55,847 bases of DNA from positions 1 to 55,847 of the forward strand of contig JAJZRJ010000016.1 of NCBI GenBank assembly GCA_021802775.1. Reading direction: 5' to 3'. The position numbers and the translations under genes were made by a program. Source of the DNA: Deltaproteobacteria bacterium. GTDB taxonomy: Bacteria; Desulfobacterota; Desulfobulbia; Desulfobulbales; Desulfurivibrionaceae. Each line of letters begins with the position of its first letter. Within the stretch, counting starts at the first letter, position 1. This document shows, piece by piece, positions 30,604 to 39,255 of this stretch. The notes below the pieces were generated by a model. That model was not told the origin of the DNA. It saw nothing but the letters and a program-made list of their open reading frames with translations, and ran no database searches.

Positions 30604-30686
30604 ATTAGCTGTTGCGTTTTGGCTGTCAAAAAATTATGTTGCTTTGGTTTTGTCGACTGAATAGATTGTTTGTCTTGTCTAATTAT

Positions 30687-30701
30687 TGGCATTTGGTGCC
30701 A
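30687..30701 (+). promoter_or_regulatory. Inverted repeat in front of nifU
   Basis: TGGCA (30687-30691) and TGCCA (30697-30701) form an exact inverted repeat 18 to 33 bases before the nifU ATG. The surrounding 30604-30719 stretch is unusually AT-rich for this window and must hold the nifUS promoter. The repeat could be an operator or an mRNA hairpin; its regulator is unknown. Confidence 0.3.
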
Positions 30702-30719
30702 TTTTACGAGGATGACACA

Positions 30720-31556
30720 ATGTGGGAGTACACCGATAAGGTCCGGGATCATTTCATGAACCCCCGTAACGTCGGCGAGGTGGAGAATGCCGACGGGGTG
30801 GGGGAGGTGGGGTCGCTTGCCTGCGGCGACGCGCTCAAGCTCAGCTTCAAGCTCGATACCGACGGCCGCATTGCCGACGCCAAATTCAAGACCTTTGGCT
30901 GCGCCAGTGCCATTGCCTCTTCTTCGGCCCTGACCGAGATGATCAAGGGGCTCACCCTCGACGAGGCCGCCAGGATCAGCAACGAGGATATCGCCGAATA
31001 CCTCGGCGGGCTGCCCAAGGAAAAGATGCACTGCTCGGTCATGGGCCGCGAGGCCCTCGAGGCCGCCATTGCCAACCATCGCGGCACCCCGCTGCCCATG
31101 GCGCAAGGCGAGGTGGTGTGCGAGTGTTTCGGGGTCACCGACCTCGAGGTGCGCCGTGCCATTCAGGAATCGAACCTCAAGAGCGTCGAGGAGATCACCA
31201 ACTTCACCAAGGCCGGCGGCGGCTGCGGCAAGTGCCACGAGCGGCTGGAGGCGATCCTGCGCGAGGTCCACCAGGATCTGCAAAAGATCATTCCCGACCA
31301 CCGGCCCGCCCGGCTGACCAATATTCAAAAGATCAAAATGATCGAAGAGGTGCTGGATCGCGAGATCCGGCCGGCGCTTCGCAAGGACGGCGGCGACATC
31401 GAACTGGTTGACGTGGACGGCGACTTTGTCGTGGTCTCCCTGCGTGGCGCCTGCGGCACCTGCAAGAAGTCGCAGACCACCCTCAAGGAATACGTGGAGA
31501 AGAAGCTGCGCGAACAGGTGCTGGAAAGCCTGATCGTCGAGGAGGCCAAGTCATGA
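30720..31556 (+). CDS. nifU: Fe-S cluster scaffold NifU
   Basis: Full-length three-domain NifU of 278 residues. An IscU-like scaffold (1-125) with LACGDALKL, FGCASAIASSSAL and MHCSVMG; a central Bfd-like [2Fe-2S] domain with VCECFGVTDLEV and GGGCGKCHERLEAIL; and a C-terminal NifU domain with RPALRKDGGDIELVDVDG and ACGTCKKSQTTL. It assembles clusters with NifS, whose start overlaps its stop as ATGA. With no nif structural genes nearby it is probably the general Fe-S system, as in many anaerobes, which suits the Fe-S-rich enzymes encoded downstream. Confidence 0.95.
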   Translation: MWEYTDKVRDHFMNPRNVGEVENADGVGEVGSLACGDALKLSFKLDTDGRIADAKFKTFGCASAIASSSALTEMIKGLTLDEAARISNEDIAEYLGGLPKEKMHCSVMGREALEAAIANHRGTPLPMAQGEVVCECFGVTDLEVRRAIQESNLKSVEEITNFTKAGGGCGKCHERLEAILREVHQDLQKIIPDHRPARLTNIQKIKMIEEVLDREIRPALRKDGGDIELVDVDGDFVVVSLRGACGTCKKSQTTLKEYVEKKLREQVLESLIVEEAKS

Positions 31557-32773
31557 GCACCCCCGTGGTCTACATGGACAACAACGCCACCACCAAGGTG
31601 GCGCCCGAGGTTTTGGCGGAGATGATGCCGTACTTTTCCGAACTCTACGGCAACCCCTCCAGCATGCATACCTTCGGCGGCCAGGTGGGGAAGAAGCTCG
31701 CCAATGCGCGGCAGCAGATCGCCAGCCTCATCGGCGCCTCGACGGACGAACTCCTTTTCACCAGCTGCGGCACCGAGAGCGACTCCACCGCCATCCTCTC
31801 CGCCCTCCAGTCTTTTCCGGAGCGACGCCACATCGTCACCACCCGGGTGGAGCATCCGGCGGTCAAGAATCTCTGCGAACACCTCGACAAGCTCACCGGA
31901 CACAAGCACCGGGTGACCCAACTGCCGGTGGACCGCGAGGGGAGGCTTGACCTCAAGCAGTATGAGGAGAGCCTGGCCGAGGATACCGCCATTGTCAGCG
32001 TCATGTGGGCCAACAACGAGACCGGCGTTCTTTTCCCGGTGGAGGAGATGGCCCGCATCGCCAAAAGCCGCGGCATTCTTTTCCATACCGATGCGGTACA
32101 GGCCGTGGGCAAGGTGCCCATCGATCTTTCCGGATCGGCCATCGATTTTCTCTCCATCTCCGGCCACAAGCTCCATGCGCCGAAAGGAATCGGCGTGCTC
32201 TATGTCCGCCGTGGTACCCCGTTTGTGCCGTTCTTGATCGGCGGCCACCAGGAAAAGGGGCGGCGGGGCGGCACCGAGAACGTGGCCGCCATCATCGCCC
32301 TGGGCAAGGCATGCGAACTGGCCGCCAGCCGCATGGAAGAGGAGAATACCCGGGTCAAGGCCCTGCGCGATAAGCTGGAAAACGGGCTGCTCACCGCCAT
32401 CCCCCATGCCATGCTCAATGGTCATAAAGAGGAACGGCTGCCCAACACCACCAACATCAGCTTTGAATACGTGGAAGGGGAGGCGATCCTGCTCCACCTC
32501 GACCAGTTCGGCATCTGCGCCTCTTCCGGTTCGGCCTGTACCTCGGGGTCGCTCGAACCCTCCCATGTGCTGCGGGCCATGGGGGTGCCCTTCACCGCGG
32601 CGCACGGTTCGGTGCGGTTGAGCTTGAGCGTCTACAACACCGAGGCCGAGGCGGACTACGTGCTGGAGAAGCTGCCGCCCATCATCGAGAAGCTGCGGGC
32701 GATGTCGCCCTTCTGGCAGAGCGCCCACAAGGGCAGCGTCGGCGGTGCTTCCTGCAAATGTCAATGCTCCTAA
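31553..32773 (+). CDS. nifS: Cysteine desulfurase NifS
   Basis: PLP enzyme that supplies sulfur from cysteine to NifU. Marks: YMDNNATTKVAPEVLAEM, the aldimine lysine in SGHKLHAPKGIG, and the active-site cysteine loop SSGSACTSGSLEPSHVL. 406 residues. The C-terminal tail ends in SCKCQCS, a small cysteine cluster. It is translationally coupled to nifU. In selenoprotein makers such enzymes can also deliver selenium, but nothing here shows that this one does. Confidence 0.96.
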   Translation: MSTPVVYMDNNATTKVAPEVLAEMMPYFSELYGNPSSMHTFGGQVGKKLANARQQIASLIGASTDELLFTSCGTESDSTAILSALQSFPERRHIVTTRVEHPAVKNLCEHLDKLTGHKHRVTQLPVDREGRLDLKQYEESLAEDTAIVSVMWANNETGVLFPVEEMARIAKSRGILFHTDAVQAVGKVPIDLSGSAIDFLSISGHKLHAPKGIGVLYVRRGTPFVPFLIGGHQEKGRRGGTENVAAIIALGKACELAASRMEEENTRVKALRDKLENGLLTAIPHAMLNGHKEERLPNTTNISFEYVEGEAILLHLDQFGICASSGSACTSGSLEPSHVLRAMGVPFTAAHGSVRLSLSVYNTEAEADYVLEKLPPIIEKLRAMSPFWQSAHKGSVGGASCKCQCS

Positions 32774-32786
32774 CTAAAGGTGCTGC

Positions 32787-33743
32787 ATGAGGGTTATCCC
32801 TGCATCGTTTGAAATCATGGAGTCCCTTGACCGGCAGTCGATGGCCACCCGCATCGAACTCTGTGGCCGGCTCTGCTACAAGAGCGAGGACAAGATCGTG
32901 GCCGGCTCCACCGAGCCGTTCATCAAGCGCATTGTCCAGCACGGCCATAATTCGGTGATGGAGATGGCGGCCCTGACGCTCAAGGTCGCCTACGATGCCG
33001 AGTCCATGGCCACCCAGTTTTTCGGCATCCAGCCGAAATTCCTCCAGATCGACCGGACCGACAAGAAAGAGCTGCTCATTACCGGGACGGTGCGCGCCTT
33101 CCGCGAACTGGCCCGGGACCACGGCAACGTGAAAATCATCAAGGCGATTTCCGCTTTCTTAGGCAAGCGTTACCCGCTCTTTTACTTCGATCTCGCCCCC
33201 AAACGCGGCTGGATTCCCCAGGACGGCGTCAAGGTGGAAAAACTTTCGCTGGCCGAGGTGGATGGCCTTTCCGCCGATCTGCGGGCCAAGCACCGCTTTG
33301 TGGCGGTGCGCTTTGTCACCAATCGGGCAGTGACCCACGAGATCGTACGCCACCGGCCCTGTTCCTTTCTCCAGGAGAGCCAGCGTTACTGCCGCTACTC
33401 CGAGGAGAAGTTCGGCAACGAGGTGACCTTCATCAAGCCGCTCTTCTACCAGGAGGGCAGCGAGGAGTATCGCCTGTGGGAACGGGCCATGACCGAGACC
33501 GAGGCGATTTATCTGAAGCTCCTCGAAACCTCGTCGCCCCAGGCGGCCCGCACGGTGCTGCCCAACTCCTGCAAGACCGAGATCATCGTCTACGCGAATC
33601 TCCTCGAGTGGCTGCACATCTTCCGGCTGCGTACCACCCCGGCGGCCGAACCCTCCATGCGCGAGGTGACCATTCCTCTGCTTCAGGCGATGAAACAGAA
33701 GTTCGCCACCATTTTTGACGGCGTCGAGCCGGAGACGAAATAA
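32787..33743 (+). CDS. thyX: Flavin-dependent thymidylate synthase
   Basis: FAD/NADPH enzyme that methylates dUMP using methylene-THF without making dihydrofolate. The ThyX motif RHRxxSxxxxSxR is seen as RHRPCSFLQESQRY near residues 188-201. Other marks are GHNSVMEMAALT and the C-terminal WLHIFRLRTTPAAEPSMREV. 318 residues, a little longer than average. It draws on the same C1-folate pool as fhs/folD/metF, whose genes begin 88 bases downstream. Confidence 0.95.
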   Translation: MRVIPASFEIMESLDRQSMATRIELCGRLCYKSEDKIVAGSTEPFIKRIVQHGHNSVMEMAALTLKVAYDAESMATQFFGIQPKFLQIDRTDKKELLITGTVRAFRELARDHGNVKIIKAISAFLGKRYPLFYFDLAPKRGWIPQDGVKVEKLSLAEVDGLSADLRAKHRFVAVRFVTNRAVTHEIVRHRPCSFLQESQRYCRYSEEKFGNEVTFIKPLFYQEGSEEYRLWERAMTETEAIYLKLLETSSPQAARTVLPNSCKTEIIVYANLLEWLHIFRLRTTPAAEPSMREVTIPLLQAMKQKFATIFDGVEPETK

Positions 33744-33830
33744 CGGGCCGCGTGCCCTCTGGAATTGCAGCAACACCTTTGGCAGAGTTTGGGCTTATTA
33801 ACCACAAAGAACAGGAACAGGAGGGAGATT

Positions 33831-35594
33831 ATGGTGTTGGATCCGACCAAACATGCGGACTGGGAGATCGCGGAAGAGGCCGAGACCCGCATGAAGACCG
33901 TATACGAGCTGGGTGACGCCCTGGGGCTCGAGAAGGAAGAGTTGTTGCCCTATGGGCATTATTACGGCAAGCTCGACTACCGCAAGATCATGAACCGCCT
34001 GGGCAACAAGCCGGATGGCAAGTATATCGACGTCACCGCCATCAGCCCGACTCCGCTGGGCGAAGGCAAGTCCACCTGCTGCATGGGGCTGGTCCAGGGC
34101 CTGGGCAAGCGCGGCAAGAGCGTGGTCGGTGCCATCCGCCAGCCTTCCGGCGGCCCGACCATGAACGTCAAGGGTTCCGCCGCCGGCGGCGGCCTGGCCC
34201 AGTGCATTCCGCTCACCCCGTTTTCCCTGGGGTTGACCGGCGACATCAATGCCATCATGAATGCCCACAACCTGGCCATGGTGGCCTTGACCTCGCGGAT
34301 GCAGCACGAGTCCAACTACACCGACGAGCAGCTGGCCAAGCGCGGGCTGAAGAGGCTCGACATCCATCCCAAGAAGGTGGAGATGGGCTGGATCATCGAC
34401 TACTGCGCCCAGGCGCTCCGCAATATCACCATCGGGTTGGGCGGCAAGATGGACGGCTACACCATGCAGTCCAAGTTCGCCATCGCCGTTTCTTCCGAGG
34501 TTATGGCCATTCTGGCCATTGCCAACGATCTGGCTGACATGCGGCGCCGCATGGGCAAGATCGTGGTCGGCTACGACCGCAATGATCGCCCGATCACCAC
34601 CGAGGACCTGGACGTGGCCGGCGCCATGACCGCCTGGATGGTCGAGGCCCTGAATCCCAACCTGATGCAGACCCTGGAAGGACAGCCGGTTATCGTCCAC
34701 GCCGGCCCGTTTGCCAACATCGCCATCGGACAAAGCTCGGTCATCGCCGACCGGGTGGCCCTGAAGGTCGCCGACTACAACGTCACTGAATCCGGTTTCG
34801 GCGCCGACATCGGCTTCGAGAAGTTCTGGAACCTCAAGTGCCGCTTTTCCGGCAACAAGCCCAATTGCGCGGTGGTGGTCGCCACCATCCGGGCGCTCAA
34901 GTGCCATGGCGGCGCGCCGATTCCGGTGCCCGGCAAGCCCATGCCCGAGGAGTACAAGGGCGAGAACGTCGGCTGGGTCGAGGAGGGCTGCAAGAACCTG
35001 CTGCACCACATCGGGACGGTCAAGAAGGCCGGCATCAACCCGGTGGTCTGCATCAACGCCTTCTACACCGACACCGACAACGAGATCAAGGCCGTGCGGC
35101 GGCTGTGCGAGTCCGCCGGTGCCCGGGTGGCCCTGTCCCGCCACTGGGAGAAGGGCGGCGAAGGCGCCCTGGAGTTTGCCGATGCGGTGGTCGACGCCTG
35201 CGAGGAACCGAACGACTTCAAGTTCCTCTACGAACTCGACACCCCGCTCTCCCAGCGCATCGAGCTGATCGCCAAGGAAGTCTACGGCGCCGACGGCGTC
35301 AGCTACACCCCCGAGGCCCGGGAAAAGCTCAAGCGCATGGAGAACGATCCGGAACTCAAGGAGATGGGCACCTGCATGGTCAAGACCCACTTGAGCCTTT
35401 CGCACGATCCCAGCAAAAAAGGGGTGCCCAAGGGCTGGACCCTGCCGATCCGCGACATCCTCACCTACAAGGGCGCGGGCTTCGTCGTGCCGGTGGCCGG
35501 GGCCATCAGCCTGATGCCGGGTACCGCCTCCGATCCGGCCTATCGCCGCATCGACGTCGATGTGGAAACCGGCAAGGTGAAGGGCGTTTTCTAA
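33831..35594 (+). CDS. fhs: Formate-tetrahydrofolate ligase
   Basis: ATP-dependent enzyme that makes 10-formyl-THF from formate, the second step of the methyl branch of the Wood-Ljungdahl pathway. P-loop [19 protein letters not shown], then [50 protein letters not shown], and the C-terminal [18 protein letters not shown]. 587 residues. Start ATG 33831 follows GGAGGGAG. It is closed by its own strong terminator, so it is transcribed apart from folD although the two act in sequence. Confidence 0.97.
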   Translation: MVLDPTKHADWEIAEEAETRMKTVYELGDALGLEKEELLPYGHYYGKLDYRKIMNRLGNKPDGKYIDVTAISPTPLGEGKSTCCMGLVQGLGKRGKSVVGAIRQPSGGPTMNVKGSAAGGGLAQCIPLTPFSLGLTGDINAIMNAHNLAMVALTSRMQHESNYTDEQLAKRGLKRLDIHPKKVEMGWIIDYCAQALRNITIGLGGKMDGYTMQSKFAIAVSSEVMAILAIANDLADMRRRMGKIVVGYDRNDRPITTEDLDVAGAMTAWMVEALNPNLMQTLEGQPVIVHAGPFANIAIGQSSVIADRVALKVADYNVTESGFGADIGFEKFWNLKCRFSGNKPNCAVVVATIRALKCHGGAPIPVPGKPMPEEYKGENVGWVEEGCKNLLHHIGTVKKAGINPVVCINAFYTDTDNEIKAVRRLCESAGARVALSRHWEKGGEGALEFADAVVDACEEPNDFKFLYELDTPLSQRIELIAKEVYGADGVSYTPEAREKLKRMENDPELKEMGTCMVKTHLSLSHDPSKKGVPKGWTLPIRDILTYKGAGFVVPVAGAISLMPGTASDPAYRRIDVDVETGKVKGVF

Positions 35595-35620
35595 GCCGCG
35601 TTATTGTTAGTTGCTCTTGC

Positions 35621-35665
35621 AAAGGGGGCATGGGGATCGAGTGTGGTCTCCATGCCCCCTTTTTT
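35621..35665 (+). terminator. Rho-independent terminator of fhs
   Basis: AAAGGGGGCATGG (35621-35633) pairs with CCATGCCCCCTTT (35650-35662) in 13 perfect pairs and is followed by a T-run to 35665. Confidence 0.93.
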
Positions 35666-35706
35666 GGCGGGGGAGGTCAAAAAAGAAACGTCAGCCATTA
35701 TGTGGC

Positions 35707-35736
35707 TTGCCTTGGTCCGGAACTCTCTGCTAAACT
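35707..35736 (+). promoter_or_regulatory. Promoter of the PilB-like gene
   Basis: TTGCCT (35707-35712), 18-base spacer, TAAACT (35731-35736). Start would be about 43 bases before ATG 35786. Confidence 0.5.
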
Positions 35737-35785
35737 GGTGTCCATGCAGACCACCTCCGGCAAAGTACGATAGGGCAGGGCTCCC

Positions 35786-38008
35786 ATGGCAGCCCCTGAA
35801 CAGAAATCCACGCTCCGCGCCTCGGTCAAGGATCAATCCGGCGCCGGCAAGGTGAAGATCGGCGAACTGCTCCGCAAGGAAGGCCAGATCAGCGGCAACC
35901 AGCTCGACGAGGCCTTGGACATCCAGAAAAGGTCGGGTGGGCGCTTGAGCACCATCCTGCTCAAGCTTGGCTACATCGACGATACCACCGTCCTCAATTT
36001 CCTAAGCCGCCAGCACAACTATCAGTCGGTCTTCATCTCCCGCGAGCCGCCGAAACCGGAGGCGCTCCAGAAGATGCCCTTCGAGACGGCAAAGCGCTAT
36101 CTCGCCTTCCCGCTCCGCATCATCGGCAAGAACCTCCAGATCACCATGGCCGAGCCCACCGACACCGGGGCGGTGGAGGCTCTGCAGGCCGAGGTCAAGA
36201 TGCCGCTCACCGTGTGTGTCTCCACGGAAAAGGAGATCATCGAGGCCTACAAGACCTTCTACAAGATCAGCGACGAGGAATACAACGCCCTCATTGCCCA
36301 CGAGGGGGGCAAGGAAGAAGACGAGGTTTCGGTCACCCAGATCGACGACTTCGGCTCCCTGGCCTCCGAGGCGGCCGAGGGCATGGAGTTCGAGACCTTC
36401 GAGGAGAAGGCCGGAGCGGATCAATATTCCGCCTCCGACGCGCCGATCATCAAGCTGGTGAATGGCATCCTCATCAAGGCGGTGCAGGACGGGGTGAGCG
36501 ACATCCACATCGAGCCCTACGAGAAGAACCTCCAGGTGCGCTACCGCCTGGACGGCTCGCTCTATAAGTCGATGAACCTGCCGCTCTCGATCAAGAACGC
36601 GCTCAATTCCCGCATCAAGATCATGGCGCAGCTCGACATCACCGAACGCCGCGTGCCCCAGGACGGCCGCATCCGCATCAAGCTGGGCCGTACGAGGGCG
36701 GTGGACTTCCGCGTCTCGTCCTTGCCGACCCTCTTTGGCGAGTCCATCGTTCTGCGTATCCTCGACAAGTCGAGTCTCAACGTCGATCTCACCAAGCTCG
36801 GCTTCGAGCAACGCACCTTCGACACCCTCAAGCGCTGCATCTACCGGCCGCAAGGACTTTTGCTGGTCACCGGCCCGACCGGTAGCGGCAAGACGGTTAC
36901 CCTCTATTCGGTGCTGAACGCCTTGAACAGCGAGGACACCAAGATCCTCACCGCCGAGGACCCGGTGGAGTTCAACTTCAAGGGCATCAACCAGGTCAAC
37001 GTCCGCAACGAGGTGGGCATGACCTTTGCCGCGGCGCTGAAGGCCTTTCTCCGCCAGGATCCGGACATCATCATGGTCGGCGAGATCCGCGACATGGAAA
37101 CCGCCGAGATCGCCATCAAGGCGGCAATGACCGGCCATCTCGTCTTCAGTACCCTGCACACCAACGACTGTCCCGCCACCATCGGCCGCCTGATCGACAT
37201 CGGCGTGCCCTCCTTCATGGTGGCCTCGGCCATCACCATGGTCCTCTCCCAGCGCCTGGCCCGCCGTCTTTGCCCCAAGTGCAAGGCGCCGGTGGACGTC
37301 TCCAAGCTCGATAAGGAAGAGCTTCTCAAGATCGGTTTCAAGGAGGAAGAGCTTCCCACCCTCAAGATCAACGGCCCCAAGGGCTGCCCGGCCTGCAACG
37401 GCGGCGGTTATAAGGGCCGCGTCGGCCTTTTCGAACTGATGGAAGTCACCGAGGAGGTATCGAAGGCGATCAACGCCCAGGTGCCGGAGGATCAGCTCCG
37501 CAAGATCGCGGTGCAGAACGGCATGGTGACGTTGCGCGAGGCAGGCCTCCAGAAGATTCGCGAGGGGGTGACCAGCATCGAGGAGGTGCTGCGGCGCACG
37601 GTGGTCACCGAGGAGAGCCTGCCTGCCTATCTGGTTCATCCCGATATCGAGGAGTACCAGGACGGCGACCTCGTCATCCGTCAGGGCAACAACGACAAGG
37701 ATTTCTTCAAGCTGGTCAACGGTGCGGTGATGGTGGTGAAGGACGGCAAGAAGATCGCCGAGATATCCGAGCCCGGTGAGTACTTCGGCGAGATGAGCGC
37801 CATCTCCGGCGAGCCGCGCAGCGCCTCCATCGTGGCCAAGGGCCGCTGCAAGGTCAAGCGCTTCCCGGGCGACAAGCTCATGGAGGTCATCGAAAAGTAC
37901 CCCGAGGTCGGCAAGTACCTCTTCAAAACCGTGGTTGGTCGATTGGGGCAAGCCAACGGTATCATCGTCAAGCTCGCCAACGAGCGTGCCCGCCAGGCCG
38001 GCGGCTAA
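35786..38008 (+). CDS. pilB: PilB/GspE-family ATPase with MshEN and cyclic-nucleotide-binding domains
   Basis: 740 residues. N-terminal MshEN-like region (about 22-80): IGELLRKEGQISGNQLDEAL followed by RLSTILLKLG and FLSRQ, two copies of the c-di-GMP-binding pattern known from MshE. The secretion ATPase core follows: DGVSDIHIEP, Walker A GPTGSGKTVTLYS (about 365), PDIIMVGEIRD Walker B, FSTLHTNDCPAT, and the zinc tetracysteine CPKCK with CPACNGGGYKGR. From about 615 there is an added cNMP-binding domain with GDLVIRQGNNDKDFFKLVNG and the phosphate cassette FGEMSAISGEPRSAS. Extra domain and no pil neighbours are unusual. Drives type IV pilus or type II secretion assembly. Confidence 0.9.
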   Translation: MAAPEQKSTLRASVKDQSGAGKVKIGELLRKEGQISGNQLDEALDIQKRSGGRLSTILLKLGYIDDTTVLNFLSRQHNYQSVFISREPPKPEALQKMPFETAKRYLAFPLRIIGKNLQITMAEPTDTGAVEALQAEVKMPLTVCVSTEKEIIEAYKTFYKISDEEYNALIAHEGGKEEDEVSVTQIDDFGSLASEAAEGMEFETFEEKAGADQYSASDAPIIKLVNGILIKAVQDGVSDIHIEPYEKNLQVRYRLDGSLYKSMNLPLSIKNALNSRIKIMAQLDITERRVPQDGRIRIKLGRTRAVDFRVSSLPTLFGESIVLRILDKSSLNVDLTKLGFEQRTFDTLKRCIYRPQGLLLVTGPTGSGKTVTLYSVLNALNSEDTKILTAEDPVEFNFKGINQVNVRNEVGMTFAAALKAFLRQDPDIIMVGEIRDMETAEIAIKAAMTGHLVFSTLHTNDCPATIGRLIDIGVPSFMVASAITMVLSQRLARRLCPKCKAPVDVSKLDKEELLKIGFKEEELPTLKINGPKGCPACNGGGYKGRVGLFELMEVTEEVSKAINAQVPEDQLRKIAVQNGMVTLREAGLQKIREGVTSIEEVLRRTVVTEESLPAYLVHPDIEEYQDGDLVIRQGNNDKDFFKLVNGAVMVVKDGKKIAEISEPGEYFGEMSAISGEPRSASIVAKGRCKVKRFPGDKLMEVIEKYPEVGKYLFKTVVGRLGQANGIIVKLANERARQAGG

Positions 38009-38080
38009 GCGTGCCTCGCTTTCCGCTGTAGTTCCTCTTTTGCGGGATTTCATTCTTTCCTGAATTTCTCACAAATTGTC

Positions 38081-38109
38081 TTGAAAAACGGTTCAAAATT
38101 CGTTAAAAA
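38081..38109 (+). promoter_or_regulatory. Promoter of the 6S-like RNA / folD transcript
   Basis: TTGAAA (38081-38086), 17-base spacer and TAAAAA (38104-38109), in an AT-rich stretch that contrasts with the surroundings. Predicted start about 38116. Confidence 0.5.
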
Positions 38110-38115
38110 ATTTGA

Positions 38116-38285
38116 TTCCGGCTCTTGATGCGCTCACGTTGCGGGATTTGCGGGCCTTATCACATCCTCCGGTTTGGGCTACAAGCTGTTACGATGTGGT
38201 AAGCGAATGATCCCATGCGTCCAAGACCGGAACCCGGGGCAGGGAACGGCTACCTGCCCGACGACTCTAACTTCGCAATATCACA
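38116..38285 (+). ncRNA. Candidate 6S RNA (structured leader upstream of folD)
   Basis: This gene-free stretch can fold into a long rod. CCGGTTTGG (38169-38177) pairs with CCAAGACCGG (38221-38230) with one bulged base; inside, ACGATGTGG (38191-38199) pairs with CCCATGCGT (38212-38220) with one bulge on each side. TTGCGGG near 38139 faces CTTCGCAA (38271-38278) as a closing stem, and CGGGC (38151-38155) could pair with GCCCG. On the 3' side GGGCAGG/CCTGCCC (38237-38259) forms a hairpin in the central bubble. Layout, length of about 170 bases, the GCGGGCC element and a position before a folate C1 gene resemble 6S RNA (ssrS lies before a folate gene in E. coli). A new riboswitch is the alternative. 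Confidence 0.45.
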
Positions 38286-38324
38286 CAATTTTTTCCATAG
38301 AGCCCTTTTGCAAGGAGAAGGTCA

Positions 38325-39212
38325 ATGAGTGCCAAGATCATCAGCGGAACCGAGGTGGCGAAGGCCATTCGTGAGGAACTGACGGCCGAGGTTGCCGAAC
38401 TTAAAGCCAAGCACAACGTGGTACCCGGTCTGGTTACCATCCTGGTAGGCGAGGATCCGGCCTCCCAGTCCTACGTTGCGGCCAAGAACAAGACCGCGCA
38501 CGCGTTGGGCATTCATTCCGAGCAGGTCACCCTGCCGGCTGACACCAGCGAGACCGACCTGCTCGCGCTGGTGGACAAATTCAACAAGGATCCGAAGATC
38601 AACGGCATTCTGGTCCAGTTGCCGCTGCCCAAACACATCAACGAGACCAAGGTGCTCTACGCCATCGACCCGGAAAAGGACGTGGACGGCTTCCACCCGG
38701 TCAACGTCGGCAAGATGGTGCTCGGTGAGCAGTGCTACCTGCCCTGCACCCCGCACGGCATCCTCGAACTCCTGAAGCGCAGCGGCGTCAAGACCAGCGG
38801 CGCCGAGGTGGTGGTGATCGGCCGCAGCAACATCGTGGGCAAGCCCATTGCCAACCTCATGCTTCAGAAGCGCGAGGCCGGTGACGCCACCATCACCCTC
38901 TGCCATACCCGCACCAGGGATCTCGCGGCCCATACCCGGCGGGCCGACATCATCATCGCCGCGGTCGGCGTGCCCAAGATGGTCACCGCCGACATGGTCA
39001 AGGACGGCGTGGTCGTCATCGACGTTGGCGTCAATCGCATCGGCATGAGCGAATCCGGCAAGGCGATCCTGGCCGGCGACGTGGATTTCGACGCGGTCAA
39101 GGAGAAGGCCTCGTTCATCACCCCGGTTCCCGGCGGCGTCGGCCCGATGACCATCACCATGCTGATGAAGAATACCGTGCAGGCCGCCAAGCAGGCCGCC
39201 GGTCTGATCTAA
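38325..39212 (+). CDS. folD: Bifunctional methylene-THF dehydrogenase / methenyl-THF cyclohydrolase
   Basis: Interconverts 10-formyl-, methenyl- and methylene-THF in the methyl branch of the Wood-Ljungdahl pathway. Marks: VPGLVTILVGEDPASQSYV with the catalytic YxxxK (YVAAKNK), VQLPLPKHINE, DVDGFHPVNVGK, the Rossmann VIGRSNIVGKPIA and PVPGGVGPMTITML. 295 residues. AAGGAG precedes ATG 38325. It opens the operon with cooS, metF-acsD and acsB and is separated from cooS by only 43 bases. Confidence 0.97.
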   Translation: MSAKIISGTEVAKAIREELTAEVAELKAKHNVVPGLVTILVGEDPASQSYVAAKNKTAHALGIHSEQVTLPADTSETDLLALVDKFNKDPKINGILVQLPLPKHINETKVLYAIDPEKDVDGFHPVNVGKMVLGEQCYLPCTPHGILELLKRSGVKTSGAEVVVIGRSNIVGKPIANLMLQKREAGDATITLCHTRTRDLAAHTRRADIIIAAVGVPKMVTADMVKDGVVVIDVGVNRIGMSESGKAILAGDVDFDAVKEKASFITPVPGGVGPMTITMLMKNTVQAAKQAAGLI

Positions 39213-39255
39213 CCGGAACATATTGACCATACACCCGAGCTATTGAGGGACTAGC

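Noticed and set aside
30687-30701. Sigma54 promoter before nifU
   Set aside because: TGGCAT and TGCC are there, but only eight bases separate GG from GC where ten are needed.
33780-33795. Sigma54 promoter before fhs
   Set aside because: TGGCA and a GC at the right GG-N10-GC distance are present, but the -12 part reads GGGCT rather than TTGC, so the match is too weak to call.
38116-38324. ZTP (pfl) riboswitch upstream of folD
   Set aside because: folD and fhs are usual targets, but the conserved CCGCCTGGGC element of the 3' part is absent and the fold is a long rod instead.
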